Source of the DNA: Staphylotrichum longicolle
Lineage: Eukaryota; Ascomycota; Sordariomycetes; Sordariales; Chaetomiaceae
Length of the DNA stretch: 64,000 bases
Assembly (NCBI GenBank): GCA_019096155.1
Contig: JAHCVI010000004.1
Coordinates: 2,728,001-2,792,000 of the forward strand
Reading direction: 5' to 3'
Below, piece after piece: positions 42,750-52,747 of this stretch. Position 1 is the first letter of the stretch. Each line of letters begins with the position of its first letter. Made by a program: the position numbers and the translations under genes. Below the pieces are notes generated by a model that ran no database searches, was not told the DNA's origin, and worked only from the letters and a program-made list of their open reading frames with translations.

Positions 42750-43304
42750 TCAGCCCTGCTTTTCGTGGCCAGCAAAAGTTGCATCGAAGATGATCTGCTC
42801 AAGTTCCTTGTTGTCATCCATCAATACCACCTTGACTCCCCCCTCCTCCAGCCGCTTGATGGCCTCGTTCCGCTTGATAAACGTGTCAGGCTCCCGAATG
42901 CCGATATAGACAACCTTGATGGCGCCGTTCAAGCCCAGGATTCGCTCGACGCAGGTCCGGCTGCCGCTCAACCGCTCGTTACATGGCTCCATGGTGGTGT
43001 AGAGAACTGTGTTTTGGGGCAGCACGGCGGCAACATCGAAGTCATGAATGCCATGTCGATCGGCAACCTTGATGAAGCAGCAATGCTCGGCGTGCGTTGA
43101 ACCCGGATCACCCGGTCTGTCCCGCGGGAGCTCCTCCGAGAAGCCTGTGGAGAGGATCTGGTTTGCGTCGGCGTCGACGAGCACGGCGCCGACGCAGAAT
43201 TTGGAGGGAGATGGGGGCGACTTGCGAGCTTGTTCGATGGCGTAATGCATGTAGGCTGTGTGGTCGCCTGACGCAATTTTGGGAGGGGAATTGTGGGATG
43301 CCAT
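42750..43304 (-). CDS. Cytidine-deaminase-fold pyrimidine deaminase (riboflavin pathway, Rib2-like)
   Basis: A single exon encodes 184 residues. The zinc site of the deaminase superfamily is present: HAEH (STHAEHCC) supplies the histidine and catalytic glutamate, and PCNERLSGSRTC supplies the two cysteines. This spacing and the GAVLVDADANQILSTGFSEE strand resemble the fungal 2,5-diamino-6-ribitylamino-pyrimidinone 5'-phosphate deaminases. In fungi reduction precedes this deamination, so the substrate would be the ribitylamino form. A role in riboflavin synthesis is likely but not proven by sequence; other small deaminases share the fold. It is divergent from the fructosamine-kinase-like gene, with 244 bases between start codons. 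The ATG at 43304 gives the expected family length. Confidence 0.8.
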   Translation of the reverse strand: MASHNSPPKIASGDHTAYMHYAIEQARKSPPSPSKFCVGAVLVDADANQILSTGFSEELPRDRPGDPGSTHAEHCCFIKVADRHGIHDFDVAAVLPQNTVLYTTMEPCNERLSGSRTCVERILGLNGAIKVVYIGIREPDTFIKRNEAIKRLEEGGVKVVLMDDNKELEQIIFDATFAGHEKQG

Positions 43305-43548
43305 CTTAACTTTGAGTGCCAGGTTGAAACAGACAAAGAGTCTCAAGCCCTGTCGCCAGAATCTCAGGGTTTTCGGGCTTGAACGCAGGTGGTTTTGTGT
43401 GTTGGAACGCAACTTCCCCATTCAAGCTTGTAACCCCACTCTCCCACCCGAAATTACATACCTGCCTCTCGAGCAGGTTGGTTGGTCTTTGGCTTTTGAC
43501 TTTCTGACAACTCGCAACTCACACACACAAAAACAAAACAAGGGAAAT

Positions 43549-44805
43549 ATGACCACCAAACACGGCATGGAGGCACAGTTTGGAAAGGAGAAGTACAGAC
43601 TCGACCCGGCAGTGCTTGCAGGTAATTAACGATGCATTGCCAGCCAATTCTCGAAAATGCGTCTGGCTGACGATGGGCTCTGCAGTGCTTCCTCAGGATT
43701 GCACAGTTTTGTCCACCGCAGATCATGGCGAGAGCTTGTGGGCAAACACCGGCCGCATCAATGTCAAACTTGCCAATGGCACACTTCAGTCGTACTTCAT
43801 CAAGGTCGTCTCGAAAGACACGGGAAAGAGCATGGTGCATGCCGAGTTCGAATCCATGAAGGCCATCCATGGCATTACTCCAGATTTCGCACCAAACCCT
43901 GTGGGCCTGGGAACCTATACAGCCATCCCCGACACCCACTTCTTCCTGTGCGAGTTTCGGCATTTTGGCGATGAGATGCCCGACCCTGAGGACTTCACGC
44001 TCCGCCTAGCCAAGCTCCACCAGAACAGCCAGTCACCAAATGGCAAATTCGGATTCCACGTCACCACCTATGCCGGCAACCTTCCCCAAATGGTCGACTG
44101 GGAGAGCAGTTGGGAAGTCTTCTTTACCAAGGGTCTCCGCCACGCCCTCGATTTCGAAATCAAAGCCAAAGGGCCTGATCCAGAACTTGACAGGCTGCTT
44201 CCCATGCTCTTTTCTAGGGTCATTCCGCGCTTGCTGCGGCCGCTTGAGGCCAACGGCCGGTCGATCAAGCCTTCACTTGTGCATGGAGACCTATGGTATG
44301 CCAATACGGGACGAGACACGGAGACTGGTACCAGTCTTGTCTTCGACGCATGTTGCTTCTATGCTCACAACGAGTGTAAGCGCTAGGATGGCCAGGTATC
44401 GGACATTCAACACCGAAGATGCTGACGGGATGTGATGCTCAGATGAGTTCGGCCAATGGAGGCCAACCTGCAACAAGTTCGACGAGACATACTCGGCAGC
44501 TTACCACAAGCATGTTGAGAAGTCGCCTCCCGTAGAGGACTACGACGGCCGAGTCGATCTCTACAAGTTGTATGTCATGATGAGACATCTCGTCATCATT
44601 TGCTAACGCCGGTCCAGGAGATTTAATACCCACGTTTCCGCGCTCTTTTCTGACAACATGTCTCTTCGCGAACAGTAGGTGCGATCCCAGTCCTGTCAAC
44701 CTCTCGCTAACTGGCGTCTTTAGAATGCTAGGTGACATTGGTGACTTGGTTCAGCGATATGGCGATGAAGTGATGCCTCATGGACCGGGATCTCCTTCCC
44801 AATAA
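43549..44805 (+). CDS. Fructosamine/ketosamine-3-kinase family protein
   Basis: Five exons (43549-43621, 43686-44375, 44443-44569, 44618-44674, 44724-44805) encode 342 residues with frame conserved throughout. The protein belongs to the fructosamine kinase family (aminoglycoside-kinase-like fold). SYFIKVV carries the ATP-binding lysine, AEFESMKAI the pairing glutamate, PSLVHGDLWYANTG the catalytic HGDLW, and VFDACCFYAHNE the metal-binding aspartate. Family members phosphorylate ketosamines (Amadori products) at O3, which makes the sugar leave and repairs glycated amines; some act on low-molecular substrates. Acceptors in introns 1 and 2 (TGCAG, CTCAG) have nearby CTGAC-type branch points. Only 244 bases separate it from the divergent riboflavin-type deaminase. 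Confidence 0.88.
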
Positions 44806-45613
44806 GTATGTCGTTGTTGCTGCTGTTGTTGTATCCCTTGTTTAAGCTTCTTAACGTCCGGGGGGATGATCCGCGTACAACGGGAAGTGACCTTGACCGC
44901 AGAACTTTATTTTTTTCCATGCCCATGTTCATGCAACATATTTTTCTGGTGCACCTCCTTGTAAGACATGGCATCTCACCCCATTTGGTAATTCAGCAAG
45001 CCACAAGCCACAAGCCACTACAACCACGACCAAAATATCGCGAGAAAACTCACACGTCAGCGTGCATCCAGTCCGCCGGACAACACCAAACCCCCGACAG
45101 CTGTTTTTGCTGCACCCGCCAAACCTGTCCTACATACCTACCTACCTTACTCACGCAACCAAGGTACGCCGCAAGCCAGTTGCTCATCTCACAAATGAAC
45201 AACCCGTTACGCCTGGCCCCCACCATTCCCACTTGCATCTCCTAGGCCCAGCCCGCATCTAGTCGCATGCAGATCCATGAACATGACACAACCTATCCTC
45301 AAGCAAGCCGTCACATACGCCCGCTTTCCTATGCTCTGCTGACTCAATCCCGCTGCGCGGGCAACTGCAAAGCCGCGCCAGTTGGCTCTGACAGTGACGG
45401 ACATTACCCCATCCCCGAGTCCGAGACGCCACAATGCCTTTGATACGAGATGGACTGCGTCTCCCGATGCATGCATGGAGGGGAAGCGAATAAAAACTGC
45501 GCGGGGTTGTGAAAGGCGGGGGTCGTGTGGTTCCCTTTTTCTCCTTTTCTGTTTTTCCTCCCCCTTCTTTCTGCCCCTTGACTGTGGTTGATTGATTGGT
45601 TCATTGATCCAAT
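44806..45613. other. Intergenic region
   Basis: C/A-rich with TACCTACCTACC near 45120 and pyrimidine-rich CTCCTTTTC runs just before the cytochrome b561 gene. No gene was seen. Confidence 0.45.
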
Positions 45614-46598
45614 ATGATTAATGTAGCACGCTGGATGATGGCCGTCTTGGGTGAGTGCAACCAATATAATCCAAGGGAACATAAAGAACAGAACCTTTCG
45701 TGATTTCCAATAGTTGGTGTTGATGGCTATGGATTGCTAACTGGCCGTTGTAGCCTACGCGGCGACCGCCCAGGCCCAGTTTGGCGGGTTTGGCAACGGT
45801 GCCAACGGGAATCCGTACGCTGGCGGCGGTTCTGGGTCCGGCTCGGGATCAGGATCGGGATCATCTCAGCCCGATCCCGACCCAGGGTCTGGGTCCGGGT
45901 CCTCCTCTAGCTTCGGTGGCCCTGCGTTTTCCAACTTTGGCGCCAACTTCGACTTTGACCATGCGATGCGCGTGCGGGCGACCCACGGCATCCTCGGCGC
46001 CATTGCGATGGTCGTGCTCTTCCCCGGCGGAGCCATCCTCATGCGCATCCTCCCCGGCCGGCTTGCGGTCTGGATGCACGCGGTGATGCAGATCATTTCT
46101 CTTGCGGTGCTGATCGCGGCTGTTGGAATGGGAATCCATCTTGTGGAGGAGGTGAAGGACATTGGCAGGAACTTGGTGGGTGTCATCGACAAATATCCGC
46201 GATGAAGCTGAGAGCTGCTGCTGACTGTTGGGCTTCAGATGACCGACCCGAGCACAAGCTACCATCCAATTATCGGCCTCGTCGTCATGGCCTGCCTGAT
46301 TCTCCAGCCGGCGTTGGGGCTCATCCACCACGAAAAGTTCAAGCGACTGCACCGACGGCAGATCTGGTCGTACCTGCACTTCTTCAACGGCCGAGTTGTC
46401 ATCACCCTGGGCATCGTGAACGGTGCCCTCGGGCTGTGGATGGCGCGGGCCTCGAGCAAACTCAAGACGGCGTACGTCGCGGCGGCCGCGGCCATGTGGG
46501 CGCTGTGGATGCTTATCGCGCTATGGAGTGAGTGGAAGCGCTGGAGACAGGCCAGGCAGGGGAGAAAGCTGAGTGCGGGCGACATATCCTTCTATTAA
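45614..46598 (+). CDS. Cytochrome b561-type membrane protein
   Basis: Three exons (45614-45650, 45754-46175, 46239-46598) encode 272 residues. A signal peptide (MMAVLAYAATAQAQ) is created across the first splice. A Gly/Ser/Pro-rich linker follows, then four to five helices of the cytochrome b561/ferric-reductase-like fold: RVRATHGILGAIAMVVLFPGG, LAVWMHAVMQIISLAVLIAA, YHPIIGLVVMACLILQPAL and SYLHFFNGRVVITLGIVNGAL. Each helix has a histidine suitable for haem ligation. Such proteins move electrons across a membrane (ferric reductase or ascorbate-linked); many fungal members lack the DOMON domain, as here. The C-terminus is basic and cytosolic. Electron donor and acceptor unknown. Confidence 0.85.
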
Positions 46599-47177
46599 AC
46601 TGAAGGGCAGAGGTGCACTTGACGAAGGTGCCATTGACGAATGCTTGTCAAGGATGAAGGTTTCATAAACGCCAGACCCTGTCATCGACGATTGAGATTA
46701 TTGATGAACAAAAGTCTAAACTGGCAAAGACCGTCACAGACGGGTTAGATTTGAGACGGGAGGGAGAAATGATGGTTCATGAGAGACTAGAGTCCTAATA
46801 TAGAGTATGGAGATATTTCAGATGACAAAGCTTACTTCTAGCAGGAGAACATTTGGAGGGGGGGTCCCATGTTCAAGAATCAAAGTTCATCTGCGTAGGC
46901 AGTCTCAGTTCCTCAAGTGGCCAGGCAAGCCAGGAAAAGAGAACACCACAAGCACAGTGTACATTTTGCAAAAGTGGCACTGTACGGGCCTCGATGGATC
47001 CAGTCCTGTCGTGTCGTTTTCTTCAGGCAACCTCCAGCCAAGCCCGGCGCACAGCCTGCCGACTCATCCTCCGATCCTGACCACCGGCCCCGATCACCGG
47101 CCCCGCAACCCCGGGCTCGCTTGCATGGGGTTTCAGACGAGCGAGCGGTGCGCAGTCCTCTCGCTGCCGCCAGCGCC
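46599..47177. other. Intergenic region
   Basis: The frame of the next gene stays open upstream to 46917 without an ATG, so the gene is taken to start at 47178. No other feature. Confidence 0.4.
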
Positions 47178-48323
47178 ATGACCTCGGACGAGGCCCCACG
47201 CGTTCCGCTCTCGGCAGCGACCGATGAGGGACTTGAGGGTCCGATTCGCCAGGTCGAGGTTGCCGACCTGTTGACCCTCATCATCACCACATCGCCAACA
47301 CCCTCGGCGCCCTCAACCGAGCTGCTCTCGCAGATCTTGATGTCCTTCCGCCAGCACTGCCCCGACTTGACCAAGTGCAGGGTTATCCTGGTGCTCGACA
47401 CCTACGACCACATCAGCTCGACGGCCCGCCTTAAGAAGGGCCATGTGACTGCCGAAGGCGCCCGGAAGTACGCCGAGTACAAGGCGAACGCGAAACGGCT
47501 GATCCTTCAAGAATGCGCTCAAAGCGGCACCACACACCGTGAGCAGGACCTGCTGGAGGAGTACGCCGAGGCCGAGTTCGGCTCCGTCGCCTACGCCCAG
47601 CAGACGAACGCGGTGCCGCTGACAATCACCAAGACCGAGGATGGCCGCATCATGTTTATCGAGCCCTTGCAGCGCTTGGGTTTTGGTCTAGGCGTCCGAT
47701 CAGCTCTCAGGCTGACTGAGACGCCCTACGTCTGGATCCAGCAGCACGACTGGAACCTGATTTCTGACATCCCTCTCCGTCCGCTCCTCACAGTCATGCA
47801 GCAAACGTCGCAGCCCGCCACGGCGGACTCGGAAGGTGCCGAAGACGTCAGAGTCCCGATCAAATATGTCTGCTTTCCTTCGATCCGGATGGTCCAGTAC
47901 GCGACATCCGACCACGTCATGCAGTTCCCGGCCCTCCGCGCCCTGACATATCTCCACAAGCAGAACTTTTCTGTCCGGTGCGGGAATGGAAAGACGACCA
48001 AGATTCCGCTTACACCGCTCTTTTTCTGGCATGACAAGCCTCACGTCGCCGAGACACAGCACTATCTGGACCAGGTGTTTTCCAGCCGCGTGGCGCTGCC
48101 CCGGGGCGCTTTCATTGAAGACACCATCGGCCACCGCGCCAGAACGGAGATGAAGGACGGCGAGTGGAGAAAGTGGGCGTGCTGGCTGTACTACCCCGAA
48201 GAGGGCAAGCAGCTCTGCATGAGGCATCTCAAGGGGAGAACGTGGCGGGGGGCTGAAGGCGAGCTGGCGCAGAAGTTGGAGTATATGCGGTTGAACCAAG
48301 GGCTTGGGGAGGAAGCAGGGTGA
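47178..48323 (+). CDS. Conserved protein of unknown function, glycosyltransferase-like segment possible
   Basis: A single exon, 381 residues from MTSDEAPRVPLS. The sequence is compact and globular, with alternating strands and helices: LTLIITTSPTPSAPSTEL, CRVILVLDTYDHI, APYAQQTNAVP-type loop (here VAYAQQTNAVPL) and TPYVWIQQHDWNLISDIPL. A late block is FFWHDKPHVAETQHYLDQVF. The opening (a strand, a loop with many serines, then a helix and a second strand ending in LDTYD) resembles nucleotide-sugar-binding folds of family-2-type glycosyltransferases, but I see no clear DxD/QxxRW signature and do not assign one. No signal peptide or membrane helix is visible. The gene itself is certain on length and composition. 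Confidence 0.75.
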   Translation: MTSDEAPRVPLSAATDEGLEGPIRQVEVADLLTLIITTSPTPSAPSTELLSQILMSFRQHCPDLTKCRVILVLDTYDHISSTARLKKGHVTAEGARKYAEYKANAKRLILQECAQSGTTHREQDLLEEYAEAEFGSVAYAQQTNAVPLTITKTEDGRIMFIEPLQRLGFGLGVRSALRLTETPYVWIQQHDWNLISDIPLRPLLTVMQQTSQPATADSEGAEDVRVPIKYVCFPSIRMVQYATSDHVMQFPALRALTYLHKQNFSVRCGNGKTTKIPLTPLFFWHDKPHVAETQHYLDQVFSSRVALPRGAFIEDTIGHRARTEMKDGEWRKWACWLYYPEEGKQLCMRHLKGRTWRGAEGELAQKLEYMRLNQGLGEEAG

Positions 48324-48418
48324 CAACCATTTGATGTTCTGGATACCCTTGAGCAGATAATTAGAGATAGACTCAAATCAAAGACCGGGCCGAAACGCCA
48401 CCGTTCAGCTTGATGTTT

Positions 48419-49320
48419 TCAAAGCTGCCTCGTCGCAATTGGCGTCCCCCACTCCGAGATGGGCTTGTCTGTCGGCACCAGCCAAACCACGCCGCCGTCC
48501 CAGCCATCCCAAGGGCCATCTTGTTCTTCTCCTGGCTCATCGGATAACTTGAGGCCGGCTTGCTGGACCACCTTGGTGATTTCATTCAGCGTCTCGTCCG
48601 CAATAGGCTCGTCTCCGCTGTAACTCATCAGCTTCCCAAGTGCCAGTAGATGGACCGCAAAACTTACTACATCAGACTGACATGCGGACCAAACTCTTCC
48701 CTCCACTCGCCCAGCCTAAGTTGCCAGCGTCAGCGTGGTTTTTCTCTCCCACAAGCCCCTTCCTCCACACCAATCATCCGCCAAACATCTCATGGGGCAA
48801 CAAAAAAAAACTCACCACCTCTCCGTCCCCTCCCCAAACCTCACCCCGCCATCCTCCCCGCGTCCCACCTCCTCCCCCAGCACCCCGACCGCCCTCGCCA
48901 CCCCAGCCAGCGCCCTCACCCCGTCAAACCCGACCCTCACAAAACACCGTCGATAAAACACATCCTGGCTCACCACCCTCTCAAACCTGACCATTGCTCC
49001 TGTTGCGCCTGCTGCTGCTGCTGCTGCCTCTGCCTCTGCTGCTGCTGAAGACGACGACGACAACGACGAAGCCGAGGGAAACGGCAGCCCGTCAAGCCAC
49101 GCCTGCGCACTCTCTCTGTCCTCGTCACCGCCATACACGGCAGGGTCGATGCCCGACGAGAGCGTGACGTGCGCCGGGAAGAAGTGGGGCGCCACGCGCG
49201 GGGACGCGGCCGACGCCTCGCGGGGGAAGCGGGTGGGCAGCGTGGTGGTGATGAGGGTGGTGAGGGCGGCGTGGAGGGGTGGGATGGTGGGGGGAGGAGC
49301 CAGAGGGAGGAGCCTGGCAT
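48419..49320 (-). CDS. CPD1: 2',3'-cyclic-nucleotide phosphodiesterase (2H/CPDase family), frame-disrupted
   Basis: Coding starts at 49320 (MPGSSLWLLPPPSHP). The continuation LHAALTTLITTTLPTRF is in another frame. A missing C in the CCCC run near 49280 explains the shift. The next part carries the first 2H motif, PAHVTLSSG, and ends in GEGTER. Intron 48716-48815 leads to the exon with the second motif, GPHVSLM, and a further intron (about 48624-48670, donor ambiguous between 48668 and 48671) leads to the last exon YSGDEPIADETLNEI, ending at 48419. HxT/S motifs in both halves are the catalytic pair of cyclic phosphodiesterases, which open ADP-ribose 1'',2''-cyclic phosphate from tRNA splicing. 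A serine/alanine-rich insert with CTG runs lies near 49030. Confidence 0.75.
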
Positions 49321-50210
49321 TTTTTGGTTTCTTTTCTTTTGCTTTGCTTTGTTTTGTTATGACTTGTTTGTTGGGTTTGGAGGTGTCGGATGGTGGTAGG
49401 CGATACGGGTGTTGGGGTTGGATGTGATGATGGGATGGGTGTGTTGGAGGTCGGGTTCAAGGTTGGGTGTCAGAATCTGGGTTAGGGTTGGGTGGTGGGG
49501 TCATCGAGCCCGAGCCGTTGCAAGGTCCGCTTCGAAACGGCGGCGACGGGTTATCAAGGTTCGCCCTGCTGGGGTCCAACTCATTTTCTCCGACCCGCGT
49601 CATCAGCCCTGAGATCTCCATCTAGAACGTGCGATAGCGTTCCATGCCTCAACGGATGGCAATCACCCTTTCCTTGCTAGCTGCCTCAAATCGATGAACC
49701 AGCGCAAAAAAGGCAGTTTTCGTAAACTGGAGTGAATTGACTGCTCTGCCGCCGCAGTTTCTTGGCAACAAGCTCGGAATGTAACGACATCGTCATCAAG
49801 GTGCCGAGGTACTATGGAGTTAGCAGCGGTTCTTCCGTATCGCCACCACAGGGTCCTGGCCACCCGCTGCATCATACCATCGTCCCATGTTCGCGATTGC
49901 GGGAAGGCGGGATCTCGTCATGAAATTTTGAAACCCGCCCTGGCGAAAAGCCGACCTTGACCCACCACAGATCAGAGCATGGCTTTACTTGGTAGAAACA
50001 GAAGTGGAGGCCGCAGCGTTTATGCGGTTTCCAAGCAATCAAAGATTTCCCGAGTCGTTCTGGAATTTCTAAGCAGAGTGGACCTTGGCGACGTCCCAGT
50101 GCGTCTACAAATGTGTATAAATCCCGAAGCAAGTCCGTTCGACATGTTCAAGTCGTCAATTACCTCCCAAAAGCAACTTCTCGTATTTCTTACTTGAAAA
50201 CGACGACAAA
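49321..50210. promoter_or_regulatory. Divergent intergenic region with telobox-like motif
   Basis: Upstream of CPD1 (minus) and the Old Yellow Enzyme gene (plus). GGGTTAGGGTTGGG is at 49479-49492. T-rich repeats (TTTTGCTTTGC) lie at 49320-49360. No gene was seen. Confidence 0.5.
49479..49492 (-). promoter_or_regulatory. Telobox-like motif (reverse of CCCAACCCTAACCC)
   Basis: Two telomere-type units 159 bases upstream of the CPD1 start on the minus strand. This is the third such motif in a promoter in this window. Confidence 0.45.
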
Positions 50211-51550
50211 ATGGGTTCTGTTTCACTTCCTGATGTCGACGTCGAGCGGGCGCCGGGCCTCTCCTACTTCACACCGGCGCAGAACCCCCCAGCGGGCACC
50301 GCTGCTGATCCCCAGTTGAGCGGGAAGCCGGTGCCGAAGCTCTTCCAACCCTTCACCGTCCGCGGTGTCAAGTTCCATAACCGCCTTGGTGTAAGCCTTC
50401 CCGTCACCCCCCTTCTGTTTGACTTAGACAATATACTGACCAACAAACAAAGGTTGCGCCAATGTGCCAGTACTCGGCCGAAGATGGGCACATGACAGAC
50501 TACCACCTGATGCACCTGGGCAGCATGGCCCAGCGCGGTCCCGGCATGATTATGATCGAGGCGACCGCCGTCCAGCCCGAGGGCCGCATCACCCCGCAGG
50601 ATGTCGGCCTGTGGAAGGATTCCCAGATCGCGCCCATGAAGCGCGCCATCGACTTTGTGCACAGCCAGAGCCAGATCATTGGCGTGCAGATCGCACATGC
50701 CGGCCGGAAAGCCAGCAACGTCCCGCCGTGGAAGATGAACGAGGCCATCGTGGCCACCGAGAAGGTCGGAGGGTGGCCGAACCGCGTTTTCGGCCCCAGC
50801 ACGGTCCCCTTCGACCCTGCGTACTGCCACCCCATCGCCATGACGAAGGAGGATATTGAGAAGTTCAAGAAGGACTGGGTGGCGGCGACGAAGAGGGCCA
50901 TTGCCGCTGGTGCCGACTTTATCGAGATCCACAACGCCCACGGCTACCTGCTCTCGTCGTTCCTGTCGCCGCAGGCAAACACGCGGACGGACGAGTACGG
51001 CGGTTCGTTTGAGAACCGCATCCGCCTGTCTCTGGAGATCGCGCAGCTCACGCGCGACGCGGTCGGCGAGAACGTGCCTGTGTTCCTGCGCGTCTCGGCC
51101 ACGGATTGGGTGGAAGAGACGCACCCTGAGGAGAGCTGGACTGCCAAGGACACCGTGAAGTTCGCCGAGGCGCTGGCCGCCCAGGGAGCCATCGACCTGA
51201 TTGACGTCTCCTCGGGCGGTGTCCACGCCGCGCAGAAGGTCAAGTCCGGTCCCGGGTTCCAGGCTCCGTTTGCCATTGCCATCAAGAAGGCGGTTGGAGA
51301 CAAGGTCCTGGTCGCGACCGTGGGATCCATCACCAACGGCAAGCAGGCAAATCGTCTGTTGGAGGACGACGGGCTGGATGTCGCGCTCGTTGGACGCGGG
51401 TTCCAAAAGGATCCCGGTCTCACCTGGACCTTCGCCCAGCACCTGGACACGGAGATTGCGATGGCATCGCAGATCCGCTGGGGCTTCACACGGCGTGGAG
51501 GCAGGCCGTACATCGATCCCTCCGCTTACAAGGACTCCATCTTTGAGTGA
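50211..51550 (+). CDS. Old Yellow Enzyme-family NADPH:flavin oxidoreductase (YqjM-like)
   Basis: Two exons (50211-50390, 50453-51550) encode 425 residues. The FMN-binding TIM-barrel motifs are all seen: APMCQYSAEDGHMTDYH (with the active-site Cys typical of the thermophilic-like OYE subclass), IGVQIAHAGRKAS, DFIEIHNAHGYLLSSFLSPQANTRTDEYGGSFENR (shown here in parts: IHNAHGYLL and NTRTDEYGG), LDLIDVSSGG-type and VGRGF (ALVGRGFQKDPG). The enzyme reduces activated C=C bonds with NADPH, with FMN as cofactor. CQYSAEDG matches the bacterial YqjM-type group rather than the yeast Oye2 type. There is no targeting signal, so it is cytosolic. The leader before the ATG is A/C-rich (ACGACGACAAAATG). Confidence 0.92.
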
Positions 51551-51835
51551 TTTTCATGATTCCCAGCGATTAGAGAGATATTAGATACCTTTAGACATAG
51601 AGTGCCATTTTGGGCAATCTCATACACACAAAGGACTCCCTTAAACTTCACTCGTGAGACACGTTGACTTGTATCCAGGTTCTGCTATCTAGGCTCCCCA
51701 CGTCGTGCCTCCTGGCGCGATCATCTCTCCACATCGCTTCTCAGACCGCGCGTCTCTTCACCACGGCTAGCATACTTAGGAAGTCCATAGTGGGGAGTCC
51801 ATCACAAGTCTCTTGAATCAGAAAGCGGGAAAGTA

Positions 51836-52412
51836 CTACGACAGGACAAAGACACTGAGAACATGAAAAGACAAAATAGCCAGTCCAAGCAAGAACATCG
51901 CTGTCTTTCCTCCCCCCCTGCCGCTGATTGCCGCCGAGTTGGGACTTGGAGAAGCTGCAGGGTGTGTGGCAGCAGTCGTTGGGACCAAACCCGAAGGGCC
52001 GGTAGCGGATGATGTTGCCGTCGAGGCTCCCGTCGGCGATGAAGCGCCGGTCGTCACAGTACTCATAGACGATGTCGCGCCAGTCTTCACAGTCGCCCTG
52101 GACGATGACGCGCCCTTTCTTTCGAAGCAGCTGTATCCGATAATGTCGATGTAGGAACAGCGTTCTAGCGGCGTGCAGCACATGGATCCTGAGAACGGTA
52201 GTTTTTCAGTCAGCACCCAGCACACCCACCTGACGACTCGACTATGTTGGGCGCCATGGATAAGGTACCTCGCACTCACCACAGGCTTTGTATCGATCAT
52301 CCGGGCACGCAATTCGCGGCAGAACATCAGGAGAAGTCTTTTCCCCGACATCAGCCCAAGCAACGGCGACGATGGCAAAGAGAACTGGCAAGAATTTCAT
52401 TGGGGGCGCCAT
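51836..52412 (-). CDS. Small cysteine-rich, Ser/Thr-rich GPI-anchor-type surface protein
   Basis: Two exons (52412-52280, 52188-51836) give 161 residues. A signal peptide (MKFLPVLFAIVAVAWA) precedes a compact cysteine domain with C36, C45, C49, C50, C56 and C66-like spacing (ACPDDRYKACG, MCCTPLERC, GYSC). A long Thr/Ser-rich stretch follows, and a C-terminal hydrophobic tail (AMFLLGLAILSFHVLSVFVLS) with a small-residue cleavage region before it. This is the architecture of fungal GPI-anchored wall proteins. It does not match the CFEM spacing clearly. Function unknown; a surface or wall role is inferred. Confidence 0.75.
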
Positions 52413-52747
52413 GATGGACCCAAAAAACCAAAAGTACCCCAAGATCGAAAACCGTGTTGGAATCATCTACACTGAGATGGGGAGACCGACGCCGTTAAGT
52501 ACCTTTGACTCAATACACCAGTCGGACAATGCCTAACCGCCAAGCATGATCCGCTGGCAACACTTTACGGAATGCATGTCTAGTGGGCTTCACATCGGCT
52601 TCAGCCGCAGGCCCGAACTTCAGCCTCTGAAGGCCGAATATCAGGACAATTGAGCTCAAGGGCATCGTCACAACACATGTGGCGGTGGCTATGTAGAACT
52701 GGGGCGGGACCAAGACTTTCAAAATTAATCTCGATTTTCCAAATCCA
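52413..52747. other. Intergenic region
   Basis: Short region between two minus-strand genes; no feature beyond the promoter of the surface protein. Confidence 0.4.

Noticed and set aside
50264..51442. 392-codon minus frame
   Set aside because: Antisense shadow of the Old Yellow Enzyme gene, whose motifs are unambiguous on the plus strand.
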